A stretch of 28,371 nucleotides of DNA from Nitrospirota bacterium. Its GTDB lineage: Bacteria > Nitrospirota_A > Leptospirillia > Leptospirillales > Leptospirillaceae. The position numbers and the translations under genes are program-made. The stretch is from NCBI GenBank assembly GCA_021829515.1, contig JAKBPM010000010.1, forward strand, positions 1 to 28,371. The letters run 5' to 3'. This document shows, piece by piece, positions 1 to 8,247 of this stretch (within the stretch, counting starts at the first letter, position 1; the number at the start of each line of letters is the position of its first letter). The notes under the pieces are model-generated. The model saw only the letters and a list, made by a program, of their open reading frames with translations. It was not told where the DNA came from and made no database searches.

Positions 1-1
1 T

Positions 2-601
2 GACCCTGATGCAAAATATGACCGGGTTCTTGAAATCGATGCCACCAGGATCGAGCCCCAAATCACATGGGGAACAAACCCGGGCATGGTTCTTCCTGTC
101 ACAGGATCCATTCCCTCCCCCGAAAGCTTTAAAGATGAAGTCTCTAAAGAAAATGCTAAAAATGCCCTCAAATATATGGGACTTGAGCCGGGAACTCCAT
201 TAAGCGAGATTTCCATCGACAGGGTTTTTATCGGTTCATGCACCAATGGAAGGATAGAGGATCTGAGAGCAGCTGCAAGCATCATAAAGGGACGCAAGGT
301 TTCTCCCAGTGTCAATGCCATGGTTGTACCAGGATCTGGTCTTGTCGGCCAGCAGGCAGAAAAGGAAGGTCTCGACAAGATTTTTCTCGAAGCCGGATTT
401 GAATGGCGAGAACCGGGGTGTTCGATGTGTCTGGGAATGAATCCTGATCAGTTGTTGCCTGGAGAACGTTGTGCGTCAACATCAAACAGGAATTTTGAGG
501 GAAGACAGGGCAGAGGGGGCAGGACCCATCTTGTCAGCCCGGAGATGGCTGCCGCTGCGGCCATTACCGGCCACTTTGTCGATATTCGAAACTGGAACTG
601 A
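2..601 (+). CDS. leuC: 3-isopropylmalate dehydratase large subunit (3' part)
   Basis: This is the C-terminal third of LeuC, the aconitase-family subunit that isomerises 2- to 3-isopropylmalate in leucine synthesis with LeuD. The reading frame is already open at position 2 ([20 protein letters not shown]), so the gene is cut by the window edge and its start is not visible. All three cysteines that bind the [4Fe-4S] cluster in this family are seen: one in [11 protein letters not shown] and two in [13 protein letters not shown]. The C-terminus ([16 protein letters not shown]) is the normal LeuC ending. It is followed after 16 bases by leuD, as expected for a leuCD operon. The family identification is secure. 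Paralogous homoaconitase is possible in principle, but the neighbouring LeuD and the motif text favour LeuC. Confidence 0.95.
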   Translation, partial: DPDAKYDRVLEIDATRIEPQITWGTNPGMVLPVTGSIPSPESFKDEVSKENAKNALKYMGLEPGTPLSEISIDRVFIGSCTNGRIEDLRAAASIIKGRKVSPSVNAMVVPGSGLVGQQAEKEGLDKIFLEAGFEWREPGCSMCLGMNPDQLLPGERCASTSNRNFEGRQGRGGRTHLVSPEMAAAAAITGHFVDIRNWN

Positions 602-617
602 AAAAAGGAAAAACAGG

Positions 618-1244
618 ATGGAAGCCTTTAAAACACTCAAATCAATTGTTATCCCCATCGATCGCGCAAATGTTGATACAGATGCGATCATTCCCAAACA
701 GTTTCTTAAAACCATCCATAGGACAGGTCTTGGAAAAAGTCTTTTCTATGACTGGAGATACCTTTCCGACGGAGTCACACCAAACCCTGACTTTGTAATC
801 AACCAGACGCGATACAAAGGAGGCAGGATACTTCTTTCCAGAGAGAACTTCGGTTCAGGCAGTTCCAGGGAACATGCCCCCTGGGCCCTTCTGGATTTTG
901 GCATAAAAGCCATAATCGCACCTTCTTTTGCCGATATTTTCTATAATAACTGTTTTAAAAACGGGATTTTGCCAATTCGCATTGACCGGATGATTGTTGA
1001 CGGTCTCTTCAAGGAGATTGACCGGACACCCGGATACCAAGCTGAAATCAACCTTGAATCACAGTTGATTCTCCTTCCGGATGGAAGAACGATTCCTTTT
1101 GAAATCGACGCTTTCCTCAAGAAGTGCCTTCTCGAGGGGCTTGATGACATCAGCCTGACTTTTGAGAAAAAAGCGCTGATCACAAGCTACGAAGATCGAC
1201 GACGCAAAGAAGCTCCCTGGCTTTTTCCAGACATGACTGCATGA
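618..1244 (+). CDS. leuD: 3-isopropylmalate dehydratase small subunit
   Basis: LeuD, 208 residues, is the swivel-domain partner of LeuC in the cytoplasmic isopropylmalate isomerase. The start at 618 gives the canonical N-terminus MEAFKTLKSIVIPIDRANVDTDAIIPKQFL, with AAGGA and CAGG upstream as the ribosome binding region. The same frame is open further upstream inside leuC, but that extension only shadows leuC. Family signatures include NVDTDAIIPKQFL and the substrate-loop motif GSGSSREHAPWAL at about residues 78-90. The length is normal for bacterial LeuD (about 200). It lies 16 bases after leuC and overlaps the following membrane protein gene by four bases (ATGA), so the three genes are probably cotranscribed. 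Confidence 0.96.
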   Translation: MEAFKTLKSIVIPIDRANVDTDAIIPKQFLKTIHRTGLGKSLFYDWRYLSDGVTPNPDFVINQTRYKGGRILLSRENFGSGSSREHAPWALLDFGIKAIIAPSFADIFYNNCFKNGILPIRIDRMIVDGLFKEIDRTPGYQAEINLESQLILLPDGRTIPFEIDAFLKKCLLEGLDDISLTFEKKALITSYEDRRRKEAPWLFPDMTA

Positions 1245-2290
1245 ATCGAACTGAAGGCGGAAGATCTCTTTTTTTGTTGTTTGGGCTGGCAACGGTTCTG
1301 GCATATTGGGTCATTGCTCCCTATCTGGAACCGCTTGTCTGGGGGGCGATTATGGCCTTCGCCCTCTCCCCCATACAACGATTCATCAAAAAATGGGTTC
1401 CACAACCATTTATGGCAGCATTACTGACAGTCTTCCTGTTTTGCCTTCTGGTTCTTTTGCCACTGACACTTCTGGCTGTTCCAATCGGGCAGGAAATCTT
1501 CCGAGAAACACTGTCCCTCAGGGATTTTCTTCAGGACCCATCTGCAACTCTTCCAAAATGGCTGATCAACCTTCCCTTCATTGGCCATAAAATTGCCCTT
1601 TTGGCAACCAGCTTGAAAACCAATACCCAGATGCTGACGGGTGTAACGGGGAAGCTTGAATCCCACCTCATGGAAATCGGGAACCAGTTTTTATCCCTGG
1701 CTTCCGGTTTGGGCCACTGGCTGATCAAATTGCTGATCATGCTTCTCGGGACATTTGCATTTTTGTTTCATGGACAAAATGTCTGGGAACAGATCACCCG
1801 CCTGTCCGATTCTGCTGCGGGCGAAAACCTGACAAGGCCGTTGGGGGTTATCCCACCGACCACTAAAGGAATCATTTATGGACTGTTTTTTACATCCCTT
1901 GCCCAAGCCCTTTTAGCTGCTCCAGCTTTGAAGATCGCAGGAGTTCCAAACATCCTGCTACTCTCGACAGCCATATTCATCACTTCCCTGTTCCCGATCG
2001 GGGCAGCCATCATCTGGCTTCCTGCCACCATCTACCTGCTTGCGACAGGGCATCCCATAACTGCAGTTGTCTTTGCATCATGGAACATTCTGGTCTCTGG
2101 TGGAATGGAGCATTTCGTCAAACCCATGTTTATCGGCAGAACATCCCATATCCCGTTTCTCATGATTCTTTTGGGAGTACTTGGGGGTCTTGAAACATTT
2201 GGATTAATTGGTCTTTTTATCGGGCCAATCATCTTGTCCGTTTTTCTGGAGGTGTGGCGCCATTTGCTCATAACGGAAAACCCACATTAG
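1241..2290 (+). CDS. AI-2E/PerM family membrane protein
   Basis: This 349-residue integral membrane protein has the layout of the AI-2E transporter (PerM/YdiK/TqsA) family. A pair of N-terminal hydrophobic helices (residues about 8-42) is followed by another pair (about 55-80), an amphipathic middle region (80-160), and a C-terminal hydrophobic block. That block contains the family-typical stretches GLFFTSLAQALLAAPALKIAGVPN and LVSGGMEHFVKPMFIGRTSHIPFLMILLGVLGGLETFGLIGLFIGPIIL. Members export autoinducer-2, other small molecules or cations, and the substrate here cannot be read from sequence. The ATG overlaps the leuD stop codon (ATGA), which suggests translational coupling, although no leucine-pathway function is known for this family. 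No clear terminator follows. Confidence 0.85.
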   Translation: MNRTEGGRSLFLLFGLATVLAYWVIAPYLEPLVWGAIMAFALSPIQRFIKKWVPQPFMAALLTVFLFCLLVLLPLTLLAVPIGQEIFRETLSLRDFLQDPSATLPKWLINLPFIGHKIALLATSLKTNTQMLTGVTGKLESHLMEIGNQFLSLASGLGHWLIKLLIMLLGTFAFLFHGQNVWEQITRLSDSAAGENLTRPLGVIPPTTKGIIYGLFFTSLAQALLAAPALKIAGVPNILLLSTAIFITSLFPIGAAIIWLPATIYLLATGHPITAVVFASWNILVSGGMEHFVKPMFIGRTSHIPFLMILLGVLGGLETFGLIGLFIGPIILSVFLEVWRHLLITENPH

Positions 2291-2425
2291 TCCCGACAAA
2301 AGGAACTTCCCCAAACTCATTCTTTGTTCAATGGTTATAGAAATTCTCCCTGCACAATGGAATTCTTTAGCACCTACAAAAAACTCCCTCAAAACAGTCA
2401 TCACCCGAGATCACCCAATAATCAA

Positions 2426-2454
2426 TTGACAAAACAAGCTGTTTACGGCAGAAT
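2426..2454 (+). promoter_or_regulatory. Sigma-70 promoter of tRNA-Lys
   Basis: A perfect -35 box TTGACA (2426-2431) is followed after exactly 17 bases by CAGAAT (2449-2454), a fair -10 box. The predicted transcription start falls at about 2461, right at the 5' end of the tRNA, so any leader would be very short. An AT-rich stretch lies upstream. This is inferred from consensus matching only. Confidence 0.6.
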
Positions 2455-2461
2455 ATCCCTC

Positions 2462-2537
2462 GAGCCGCTAGCTCATTCGGTAGAGCATCGCCCTTTTAAG
2501 GCGAGTGTGCTGGGATCGAAACCCAGGCGGCTCACCA
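2462..2537 (+). tRNA. tRNA-Lys (anticodon TTT)
   Basis: A complete 76-base tRNA including an encoded CCA end (2535-2537). The acceptor stem pairs GAGCCGC (2462-2468) with GCGGCTC (2527-2533) with no mismatch. The D-arm carries GCTCATTCGGTAGAGC. The anticodon stem TCGCC/GGCGA encloses the loop CTTTTAA, giving anticodon TTT, which reads AAA/AAG lysine codons. The T-arm is CTGGGATCGAAACCCAG. The discriminator base is A. It stands alone between the leu-linked genes and the end of the convergent Pel operon. No repeat of its 3' end was noticed nearby, so there is no sign that it serves as an integration site within this window. Confidence 0.97.
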
Positions 2538-3045
2538 CACAACCCTCAATTATAAGTCTCTCGTCCCCATTCCACTCAAAACAGATGGCAGAACCACAAT
2601 AATCTGGATCCTCTCCCCTTTTCATAACATCCCAATCCCTCACAACAGAAAACAGATCCCGTTGTTCTCCCCTCTCAATTTGATCTGCACCTATTCGTTC
2701 TCCAGTATGGGCAACAAAAAACACATAGCCTAATCCCCCCATCCCTGTGTGTGATAACGAACAGAAAGACCCTGGAAAAGCCTGTAATCTCGATCCGAGC
2801 TTACCATTTGGCTCAAACCAGACCCATCACATCCCATAAAGGGGTTTCCAGTGATGACTGAAACATTAAAAGGCAAATCAAAAATGAAACAGCAAGAACA
2901 CCACAAGGAAGCCAGCAGAAAACACGCGTCCTTGTTCGGAGACAAAAAGTAACAGACTCCCTACCGCAGGAGCATGGTCCAAACCATTGGACAATAGCAT
3001 CAGGTTCAAACAAGTTTGACTTTTTTTCCACTGGCAACAGGAAAT
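2538..3045. other. 508-base region without a convincing gene
   Basis: This stretch lies between tRNA-Lys and the 3' end of the convergent Pel operon. The open frames present are short, lack family-like features, or run backwards through the tRNA. Two small inverted repeats are visible: GTCCAA-ACCA-TTGGAC at 2977-2992, and TCAAAC-AA-GTTTGA at 3006-3019 followed by seven Ts. No insertion sequence ends or tRNA-derived repeats were recognised. It may be decayed sequence or an untranslated transcript end. Confidence 0.5.
3006..3027 (+). terminator. Weak hairpin with T-tract
   Basis: The palindrome TCAAAC-AA-GTTTGA is followed by C and seven Ts (3021-3027), which resembles a plus-strand intrinsic terminator. 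The stem is only six pairs and mostly A/T, and the two-base loop is too tight, so the real stem would be shorter. It sits about 470 bases after the tRNA. On the minus strand, where the Pel operon ends at 3046, the hairpin has no T tail. Confidence 0.25.
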
Positions 3046-5223
3046 TCAATCCGATCCTGAGCGTCCAACAGAGAGAGAATATCTGACCGCATTTTCAATA
3101 TGGGCGACAGATAGCATTCCCCCCTTATCAGACATCAAAAAAACAGTGTTTTTTCTATTGCCTCTTCGGGATTGACGCGACAATCGGTAGGGAGTCGATG
3201 GATAAAGTCCCTTCCAGACAACCTTGTCATTGGCGACCCATCCATTATAGGAAAAAGAAAAGATCTTCCGGGAAATCGGTCCATGCAATCGAACATATCC
3301 GGTCGATTTTGATAACCACGGTCCCAAGGGAGGCTTTTTCAATAGTTTTATGGTTGCCTTTCTTTGATCCGGTGCAAGATATACATAGAGGCAGCCCATC
3401 CTGTGACGAAATCCGATCACACCGGATGAAATCTCCGGATAAAGCTGGTCAGCATGGTCAAAGCGAACGGTCGTATCCTTTCCATAATCCTCGATGACCC
3501 AACCATTCCCTTCTCCAGCACCCTCCTTTTGAATATGTGCACTGATATATCCCTGTTCCACCTTTACAAAACCAGAGGCAAACATCGGAGCAATATTCTG
3601 GGTAGACACCCAGGACAACACTTGCTTCAAGGCATTCAGGGAAGACTCCCTCTCCCCTGCATAAAAGTGAAAATAGACGTCGATCGGATCCACTCTCCTT
3701 GGTCGATCGGTCCGCTCAAAGGTCTTGATAACATTCAGATAACCGAAATATGGACCTTTCCAGTCATTTGTCAAAATATAGTCATTCACATCACTATTGT
3801 AATATTGGGTATATCCATCAACTCTTCTAAAGTAAGGAAAAACAAAAGTATAGGATGGAGCATTATTATCAAATCGGGTATCCGATCCGTTGATATTCAA
3901 AACGGAAGTTGTTGCAAGCTGAGCAAGAGCTGCCCGCCCTGGTCTTGTGTCCCCACTCCATTGCAATAGCATGACTTTCTTGCCCGGAGGCAAAAGATTT
4001 TGATTGATCCAGTCGATTGACCCGTTTATCTCCATCCTGAAATTCAATTTGTAATGAGGAATCTCAATATGGACCGGTCCCTCATCTTTTTGCTTTTCTG
4101 TCGGCTCCCAATAGAAAGGATGTGAAAATGTATGGGAAGCGGCCTCTACATTGGGTAATGCAAAAATTTTTCGTGCCCAGAAAACTCGGTTCATTGATCC
4201 CTGGTAGTGCGGGTCAATCTGACTTGTGATAACAGATACGCTAAAGGGAAGATCAAACTTCTGGAACACTTTCTGATAAAGAACTTCAGCAGACATCCTC
4301 CGGCGTTCATAGAGGGAGAGGGTATCAAAAGCATCTCCATCAACCTGACTATAAAAGATACGCATCCCGTTAAGGGTCGTCAGGTCCATTCGGGGAGTCT
4401 TTCTGACAGCCAGCACTGTTTCAAGAAAACGAAAAGGATCTACGAACCATAGAGTATGGGTGTTATCAAGGATGGGCCACCGAATCATGAACGGATCAAA
4501 GACCATCCCACCCCAGCTTCCCGAAATAGCGTAAACACTTTGAAGGCCTTGGTTTCTGGGAAGAGTACTTTTTACGCTTAAAAATACCTGATTTTTGGAT
4601 GATATGTTGACTAAAGGCCTAAACTCGGAGGGAAACTTCGGAAGAGGGTATTCGAATCCTTCCATTTTTGAATCTTTCGCAACATAATCGAGCCCGAAAG
4701 AGTTTGTATCCCAATCTCCAGCTATTTTAAGCCCCATCCGCGAAAGAGCCTTCTCCCTCGATTGCCTGACATCACTTCTGTTCACTTGATCCGGGGGATC
4801 TTCAGGAAAGGATTCCAGAAAGATCACTTTGATCTGTCTCTCCAAAAGAGCGTTTATGAAAGTCCATAAAGCCAGTGGATGAGGAACGGGATTATCATCA
4901 AACTGAAAGAAAACAGCCCTGGTCCGATCAAGCTCCTTGAGATGCGGGAACCCATCACGCATATTGCGGTATCGTGCTTTCAACCCAAGGTCATTCAAGG
5001 GAAAATCCCAATATTTCCGAAAATTGTTTTCATCCTTTGTTTCACGATATCGACCGTAATAGATCACAAGAACGGACCGCTCAAAAGACGTTTTTGGAGC
5101 AGGGTGTGATTCGGTCTTGTTCCCAGGCAATCCGTTTTCAAGAGAATCCCCCGATACGTTCGGCCTTAAGGCAGGACAGAACATCAATGTCAGAATCAAT
5201 ACCCAAAAAGGCAATTTTTTCAT
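3046..5223 (-). CDS. pelA: PelA deacetylase-domain protein (DUF2194-like), Pel biosynthesis
   Basis: This 725-residue secreted protein corresponds to the C-terminal part of Pseudomonas PelA, which partly de-N-acetylates the Pel polysaccharide in the periplasm. Residues 1-25 form a signal peptide (KKLPFWVLILTLMFCPALRPNVSG). An N-terminal alpha/beta region (about 50-260) precedes the deacetylase fold. The metal-site motifs are visible: VDGDAF with D295 and D297, and SHTFSHPF with H364 and H368, whose four-residue spacing equals the H600/H604 pair known in Pseudomonas PelA. The rest (about 520-725) looks beta-rich. There is no glycoside-hydrolase domain; that is encoded separately near the front of this operon (11153-12028). 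This is the last gene of the operon, 49 bases after pelG. Confidence is high for the family and moderate for the exact role. Confidence 0.85.
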   Translation of the reverse strand: MKKLPFWVLILTLMFCPALRPNVSGDSLENGLPGNKTESHPAPKTSFERSVLVIYYGRYRETKDENNFRKYWDFPLNDLGLKARYRNMRDGFPHLKELDRTRAVFFQFDDNPVPHPLALWTFINALLERQIKVIFLESFPEDPPDQVNRSDVRQSREKALSRMGLKIAGDWDTNSFGLDYVAKDSKMEGFEYPLPKFPSEFRPLVNISSKNQVFLSVKSTLPRNQGLQSVYAISGSWGGMVFDPFMIRWPILDNTHTLWFVDPFRFLETVLAVRKTPRMDLTTLNGMRIFYSQVDGDAFDTLSLYERRRMSAEVLYQKVFQKFDLPFSVSVITSQIDPHYQGSMNRVFWARKIFALPNVEAASHTFSHPFYWEPTEKQKDEGPVHIEIPHYKLNFRMEINGSIDWINQNLLPPGKKVMLLQWSGDTRPGRAALAQLATTSVLNINGSDTRFDNNAPSYTFVFPYFRRVDGYTQYYNSDVNDYILTNDWKGPYFGYLNVIKTFERTDRPRRVDPIDVYFHFYAGERESSLNALKQVLSWVSTQNIAPMFASGFVKVEQGYISAHIQKEGAGEGNGWVIEDYGKDTTVRFDHADQLYPEISSGVIGFRHRMGCLYVYLAPDQRKATIKLLKKPPLGPWLSKSTGYVRLHGPISRKIFSFSYNGWVANDKVVWKGLYPSTPYRLSRQSRRGNRKNTVFLMSDKGGMLSVAHIENAVRYSLSVGRSGSD

Positions 5224-5272
5224 ATCAGCAAAGCCCTATCAGGTTGTCAGGCAATAGGTTGGCGCGTTTCAT

Positions 5273-6727
5273 TCACCCAACCTTCGGTGGAATAGCAGAT
5301 AACGATGGAGCGAGTAAGGGTGAAGTCCCTTCCGATGACGATTCCTCGACAGGCAAATAATCCGGTGGCTGCATAAAAACCGTAAATTCAAAGTCATTGA
5401 CTCCCTGATCGAGGAGAAGATATCCATATACGGCAGAAAAAAGACATGCGCTGAGATAGCCGAATCCTTCGAAGCGAGGGCTGAGAAAGATAGCCAAACT
5501 GGTCAGGGATCCATTTAAAAGAAAAAGAACCCAGGCCAGACGAGCCACTTTTTTTTGCTGATTGAAATAGAGAAGCAAGGTAAATTCCATCGTCAGAACC
5601 ACCTGGCACAATCCGCCAAGAGCTCCCATCCGAAATACTGGAAGAGCCATGAGATCCGCATGAAAAAAACGAAGTATTCCCTGGGCGTTTAAAACAACCA
5701 TAAAAGTGACCGCTCCCTGGATCTTCAGAATATATCCAAGCCCTCTCCTGATGAAGCGAACCATTTGTTCCTTGGCTTCCAGAATTTCAAAGAATGGACG
5801 CTTCCCTTCCAGAAGAACAAAAACCATTCGATATCGTTCATAAAATCCCGTTTCAAAATAAAAGACAAACATGGCCAACGTCGGAATAACCGTCAGAAGC
5901 GCAAAAAACATTCCGATATCATATATGCGGTTTATATGAATGAACCCGACTACTTTTTCCGAGCCCGGAGCATACCAGTAAAGAATTTTATCGATCCAGA
6001 TCCCTAACGTCATCACAAATCCAAGCACAGCAAGATTCCATCTTTTTTTCAAGAAACGCAGGAAACTCCTGTTCCAGAAAATCGGTCCCGGAAACTCGAC
6101 AAAGATCCTGACCGCCAATAGTGTCACGATCACCCCCTGGCCCATAAGATAGCCAAGAAGGGCGCCGGCAACCCCTCCATAACGTGCACCCAAAAGAGTC
6201 CCCAAAACGCTGGCCAGGGAGCCTGAAAAAAAAGCCATCCCCACCGCACCATAATCGTGAAGCGTGGAAACCAGTGATGTCGTTACCCAGAGAAGCATGA
6301 GAACAATCAGAAGATTGAAAAAGGAAAGTCTGACCAAAGGCGATAGGTCCAGACAAAAAATCAGAAGCCCAGACAAGGGAATTCCAAACAGAAGTGTTAT
6401 TCCGGTGACGGTGATATAAATCGAACGGTTATCGGAAAATTTCATCTCAAAAAATCGGTCTGCGATGAAACGTGTCGATGGAAGCTGGATCAATGCAACC
6501 AAAATCAAGGTTGCCGCAAACGAAAAGGTCACAAGCGATCTGAAGAGAAGATAATCCTGGACGTGGGTAAAGTAGCCCATGCTTGAATAGCTGACAATCA
6601 AAAGTCCTGCTGTTGTCAGGATCCATGGTCCAGCAGCCACAATCGCCGACAGGATAAATCCTGACACAATGGAAGAAAGATCTTCCCGGTTAGAGAGTTT
6701 TCGAAGGGCGAATCCGATACCCGCCAT
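5273..6727 (-). CDS. pelG: Pel polysaccharide inner-membrane flippase-like protein PelG
   Basis: PelG, 484 residues, is a polytopic inner-membrane protein of the MOP/Wzx-like exporter superfamily. It is thought to work with PelD, PelE and PelF to move the growing Pel polymer across the inner membrane. The N-terminus MAGIGFALRKLSNREDLSSIVSGFILSAIVAAGPWILT is typical of PelG, with the G-F-x-L-R-K-L segment at the start. About twelve hydrophobic segments are spread over the chain, and the hydrophilic stretch FYERYRMVFVLLEGKRPFFEILEAKEQMVRFIRRGLGYIL lies in the middle. The length matches the usual 450-480. Its ATG shares one base with the pelF stop (TGATG), so translation is likely coupled. The family is recognised with good confidence. 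Confidence 0.9.
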   Translation of the reverse strand: MAGIGFALRKLSNREDLSSIVSGFILSAIVAAGPWILTTAGLLIVSYSSMGYFTHVQDYLLFRSLVTFSFAATLILVALIQLPSTRFIADRFFEMKFSDNRSIYITVTGITLLFGIPLSGLLIFCLDLSPLVRLSFFNLLIVLMLLWVTTSLVSTLHDYGAVGMAFFSGSLASVLGTLLGARYGGVAGALLGYLMGQGVIVTLLAVRIFVEFPGPIFWNRSFLRFLKKRWNLAVLGFVMTLGIWIDKILYWYAPGSEKVVGFIHINRIYDIGMFFALLTVIPTLAMFVFYFETGFYERYRMVFVLLEGKRPFFEILEAKEQMVRFIRRGLGYILKIQGAVTFMVVLNAQGILRFFHADLMALPVFRMGALGGLCQVVLTMEFTLLLYFNQQKKVARLAWVLFLLNGSLTSLAIFLSPRFEGFGYLSACLFSAVYGYLLLDQGVNDFEFTVFMQPPDYLPVEESSSEGTSPLLAPSLSAIPPKVG

Positions 6728-8247
6728 CAGCCGATCCCCTCTTGATAAAGAGTCCGATAGGCTTCGAAAAGCAGATCTTCCCGGTAAAAACGTTCCATCC
6801 TCAAGCGGGCGGCGTAACCCATTCTCTTTCTAAGGCCATCATCTTTCAAAATCTTGAGCATCGCCAAAGCCGTTTCTTCAGGATTGCCGACCGACGTCAC
6901 GATCCCGCCAGGACCAAGCGCGACATCTTCCCGAGTTCGACCATTGATCAATTCATTACAAGCTCCGACTCGGGTTGTTACAGAAGGCACTCCAAAAATG
7001 GCTCCTTCCATCACCACAAGAGGCTGTGCCTCTGAAAGAGATGTCAGGACCAGAAGATCCATCTTCGGAAGATAGTCCTCAACCCGGACCGATCCTGTGA
7101 ACTGAATCGCATCCCCCATTTTGAGGATTTCAACGAGATCCTGGCATTCCTTCACATATTCCGGATCCTGGTTCATGGGCCCCATAATCAGAAACTGAAC
7201 TTCGGGCAACTGGTCCCTGACAATCCGGCAAGCCTGAATAAACGTTTTAATATCCTTTATGGGCACCACACGACCAATCATAGCAACAGACAATTTTTTA
7301 CTCTGGGCTTTTTGAACCTCTCGAATTTTTGTTTCTGAAAACACCCTGATCCCGTTGGGAATGACCTTCGTCTTCTCGGCAGGAGCTCCATCACGTATTT
7401 GTATGCGGCGATTTCCCTCAAAAAGGGTAATGATATGGTCAGAATAGTGATAGACAATGCGTCCAAGCTGTTCAAAAATACGCATCCAGAATCCCTTGAC
7501 TGATGTGTTGATTGGACGAATTGTCATATCGTCGCGCGCGTTTCCGCTTCCAATCCACTGAGCCAGGGCAATTTCTATCTTTCTCTCCCGTGTATACAGA
7601 CCATGTTCAGTCAATATCAGTGGTCTTTCGTAAGCCAGTTTGCCCATAACGCCCAAAATTCCGGCGTACCCCGAAGCAAGCGAATGATACAGGCGGGCTT
7701 TTGGAACCGGACTTGCCAAAAGGGAAAAAAGAGGGAGATGAGTTGTTCTCCACATCCAGAAAAAATCGATGAAGGACTCTTGAGAAAATTGTTCTTTATA
7801 AAATTTCTGGATCAAATTCCACGCCTCTCTCCCTGAAGACAGCGTCGTAAAAAGCTTTGAAGACAACCCCATTCGGTAAAAAATTCCAAAGAGTCTCTCA
7901 AACGCTTCTGGCGAACCGGAAAGAAGATCCCGATGAAAGCTTTCGATGACTCCAAGAAGTTCATGCTCCTCATTATCATCGAGTGGCTCCTGGGGTTCTT
8001 CATTCTCTGATGACCACTGCCCCAAAGAGAGGTTGCTCACGCCAATGACATTGTTCGGGCGAGGAAACAACCACGGTCCAGGTTCTTTTTCCGCGATCAA
8101 GCAATGGAGGTGAAAGGTAAACTCGGGAAGATTCGTTATAAGCTGATGGGTCCAGGAGGAAACTCCTCCCGTAACATAAGGATAAGTCCCCTCGAGAATC
8201 AAACAGATATCGGCAATTTGTGGAGTTTTCGAGTCGTTACTATCCAT
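6727..8247 (-). CDS. pelF: Pel polysaccharide glycosyltransferase PelF
   Basis: PelF is the cytoplasmic GT4-family (GT-B fold) glycosyltransferase that polymerises Pel, probably from UDP-sugars, beneath the PelD-PelE-PelG membrane complex. With the start at 8247 the protein has 506 residues and begins MDSNDSKTPQIADICLILEGTYPYVTGGVSSW. The EGTYPYVxGGVSSW segment is a PelF hallmark. Further GT4 features are VIPNGI, VAMIGRVVPIKDIKTFIQAC, and the E-x7-E type region SLSEAQPLVVMEGAIFGVPSVTTRVGACNELI. An in-frame ATG at 8316 lies deep inside pelE and would add 23 unconserved-looking residues. The 8247 start overlaps the pelE stop by eight bases (ATGGATAG), matching the style of this operon. The family is certain. 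Confidence 0.93.
   Translation of the reverse strand: MDSNDSKTPQIADICLILEGTYPYVTGGVSSWTHQLITNLPEFTFHLHCLIAEKEPGPWLFPRPNNVIGVSNLSLGQWSSENEEPQEPLDDNEEHELLGVIESFHRDLLSGSPEAFERLFGIFYRMGLSSKLFTTLSSGREAWNLIQKFYKEQFSQESFIDFFWMWRTTHLPLFSLLASPVPKARLYHSLASGYAGILGVMGKLAYERPLILTEHGLYTRERKIEIALAQWIGSGNARDDMTIRPINTSVKGFWMRIFEQLGRIVYHYSDHIITLFEGNRRIQIRDGAPAEKTKVIPNGIRVFSETKIREVQKAQSKKLSVAMIGRVVPIKDIKTFIQACRIVRDQLPEVQFLIMGPMNQDPEYVKECQDLVEILKMGDAIQFTGSVRVEDYLPKMDLLVLTSLSEAQPLVVMEGAIFGVPSVTTRVGACNELINGRTREDVALGPGGIVTSVGNPEETALAMLKILKDDGLRKRMGYAARLRMERFYREDLLFEAYRTLYQEGIG

Noticed and set aside
471..617. Upstream extension of leuD into leuC
   Set aside because: The frame is open but the extra residues overlap the LeuC C-terminus in another frame and do not resemble LeuD. 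The ATG at 618 gives the canonical N-terminus.
2462..2537. tRNA-Lys as an integration site of a mobile element
   Set aside because: No duplicate of the tRNA 3' end, no integrase and no insertion sequence ends were found in the window.
2473..2742. Minus-strand 89-codon open frame
   Set aside because: It runs antisense through most of the tRNA-Lys gene, so its C-terminus is dictated by the tRNA. It is not a believable gene.
2977..2992. GTCCAA-ACCA-TTGGAC as the terminator of the Pel operon
   Set aside because: The stem is short and there is no T-tract on the minus strand after it.
2813..3049. Minus-strand 78-codon frame whose ATG overlaps the stop of the deacetylase gene (ATGA)
   Set aside because: The overlap looks like operon coupling and there is one hydrophobic stretch, but the sequence is cysteine- and arginine-rich with no family resemblance and no conserved features. 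It is probably chance.
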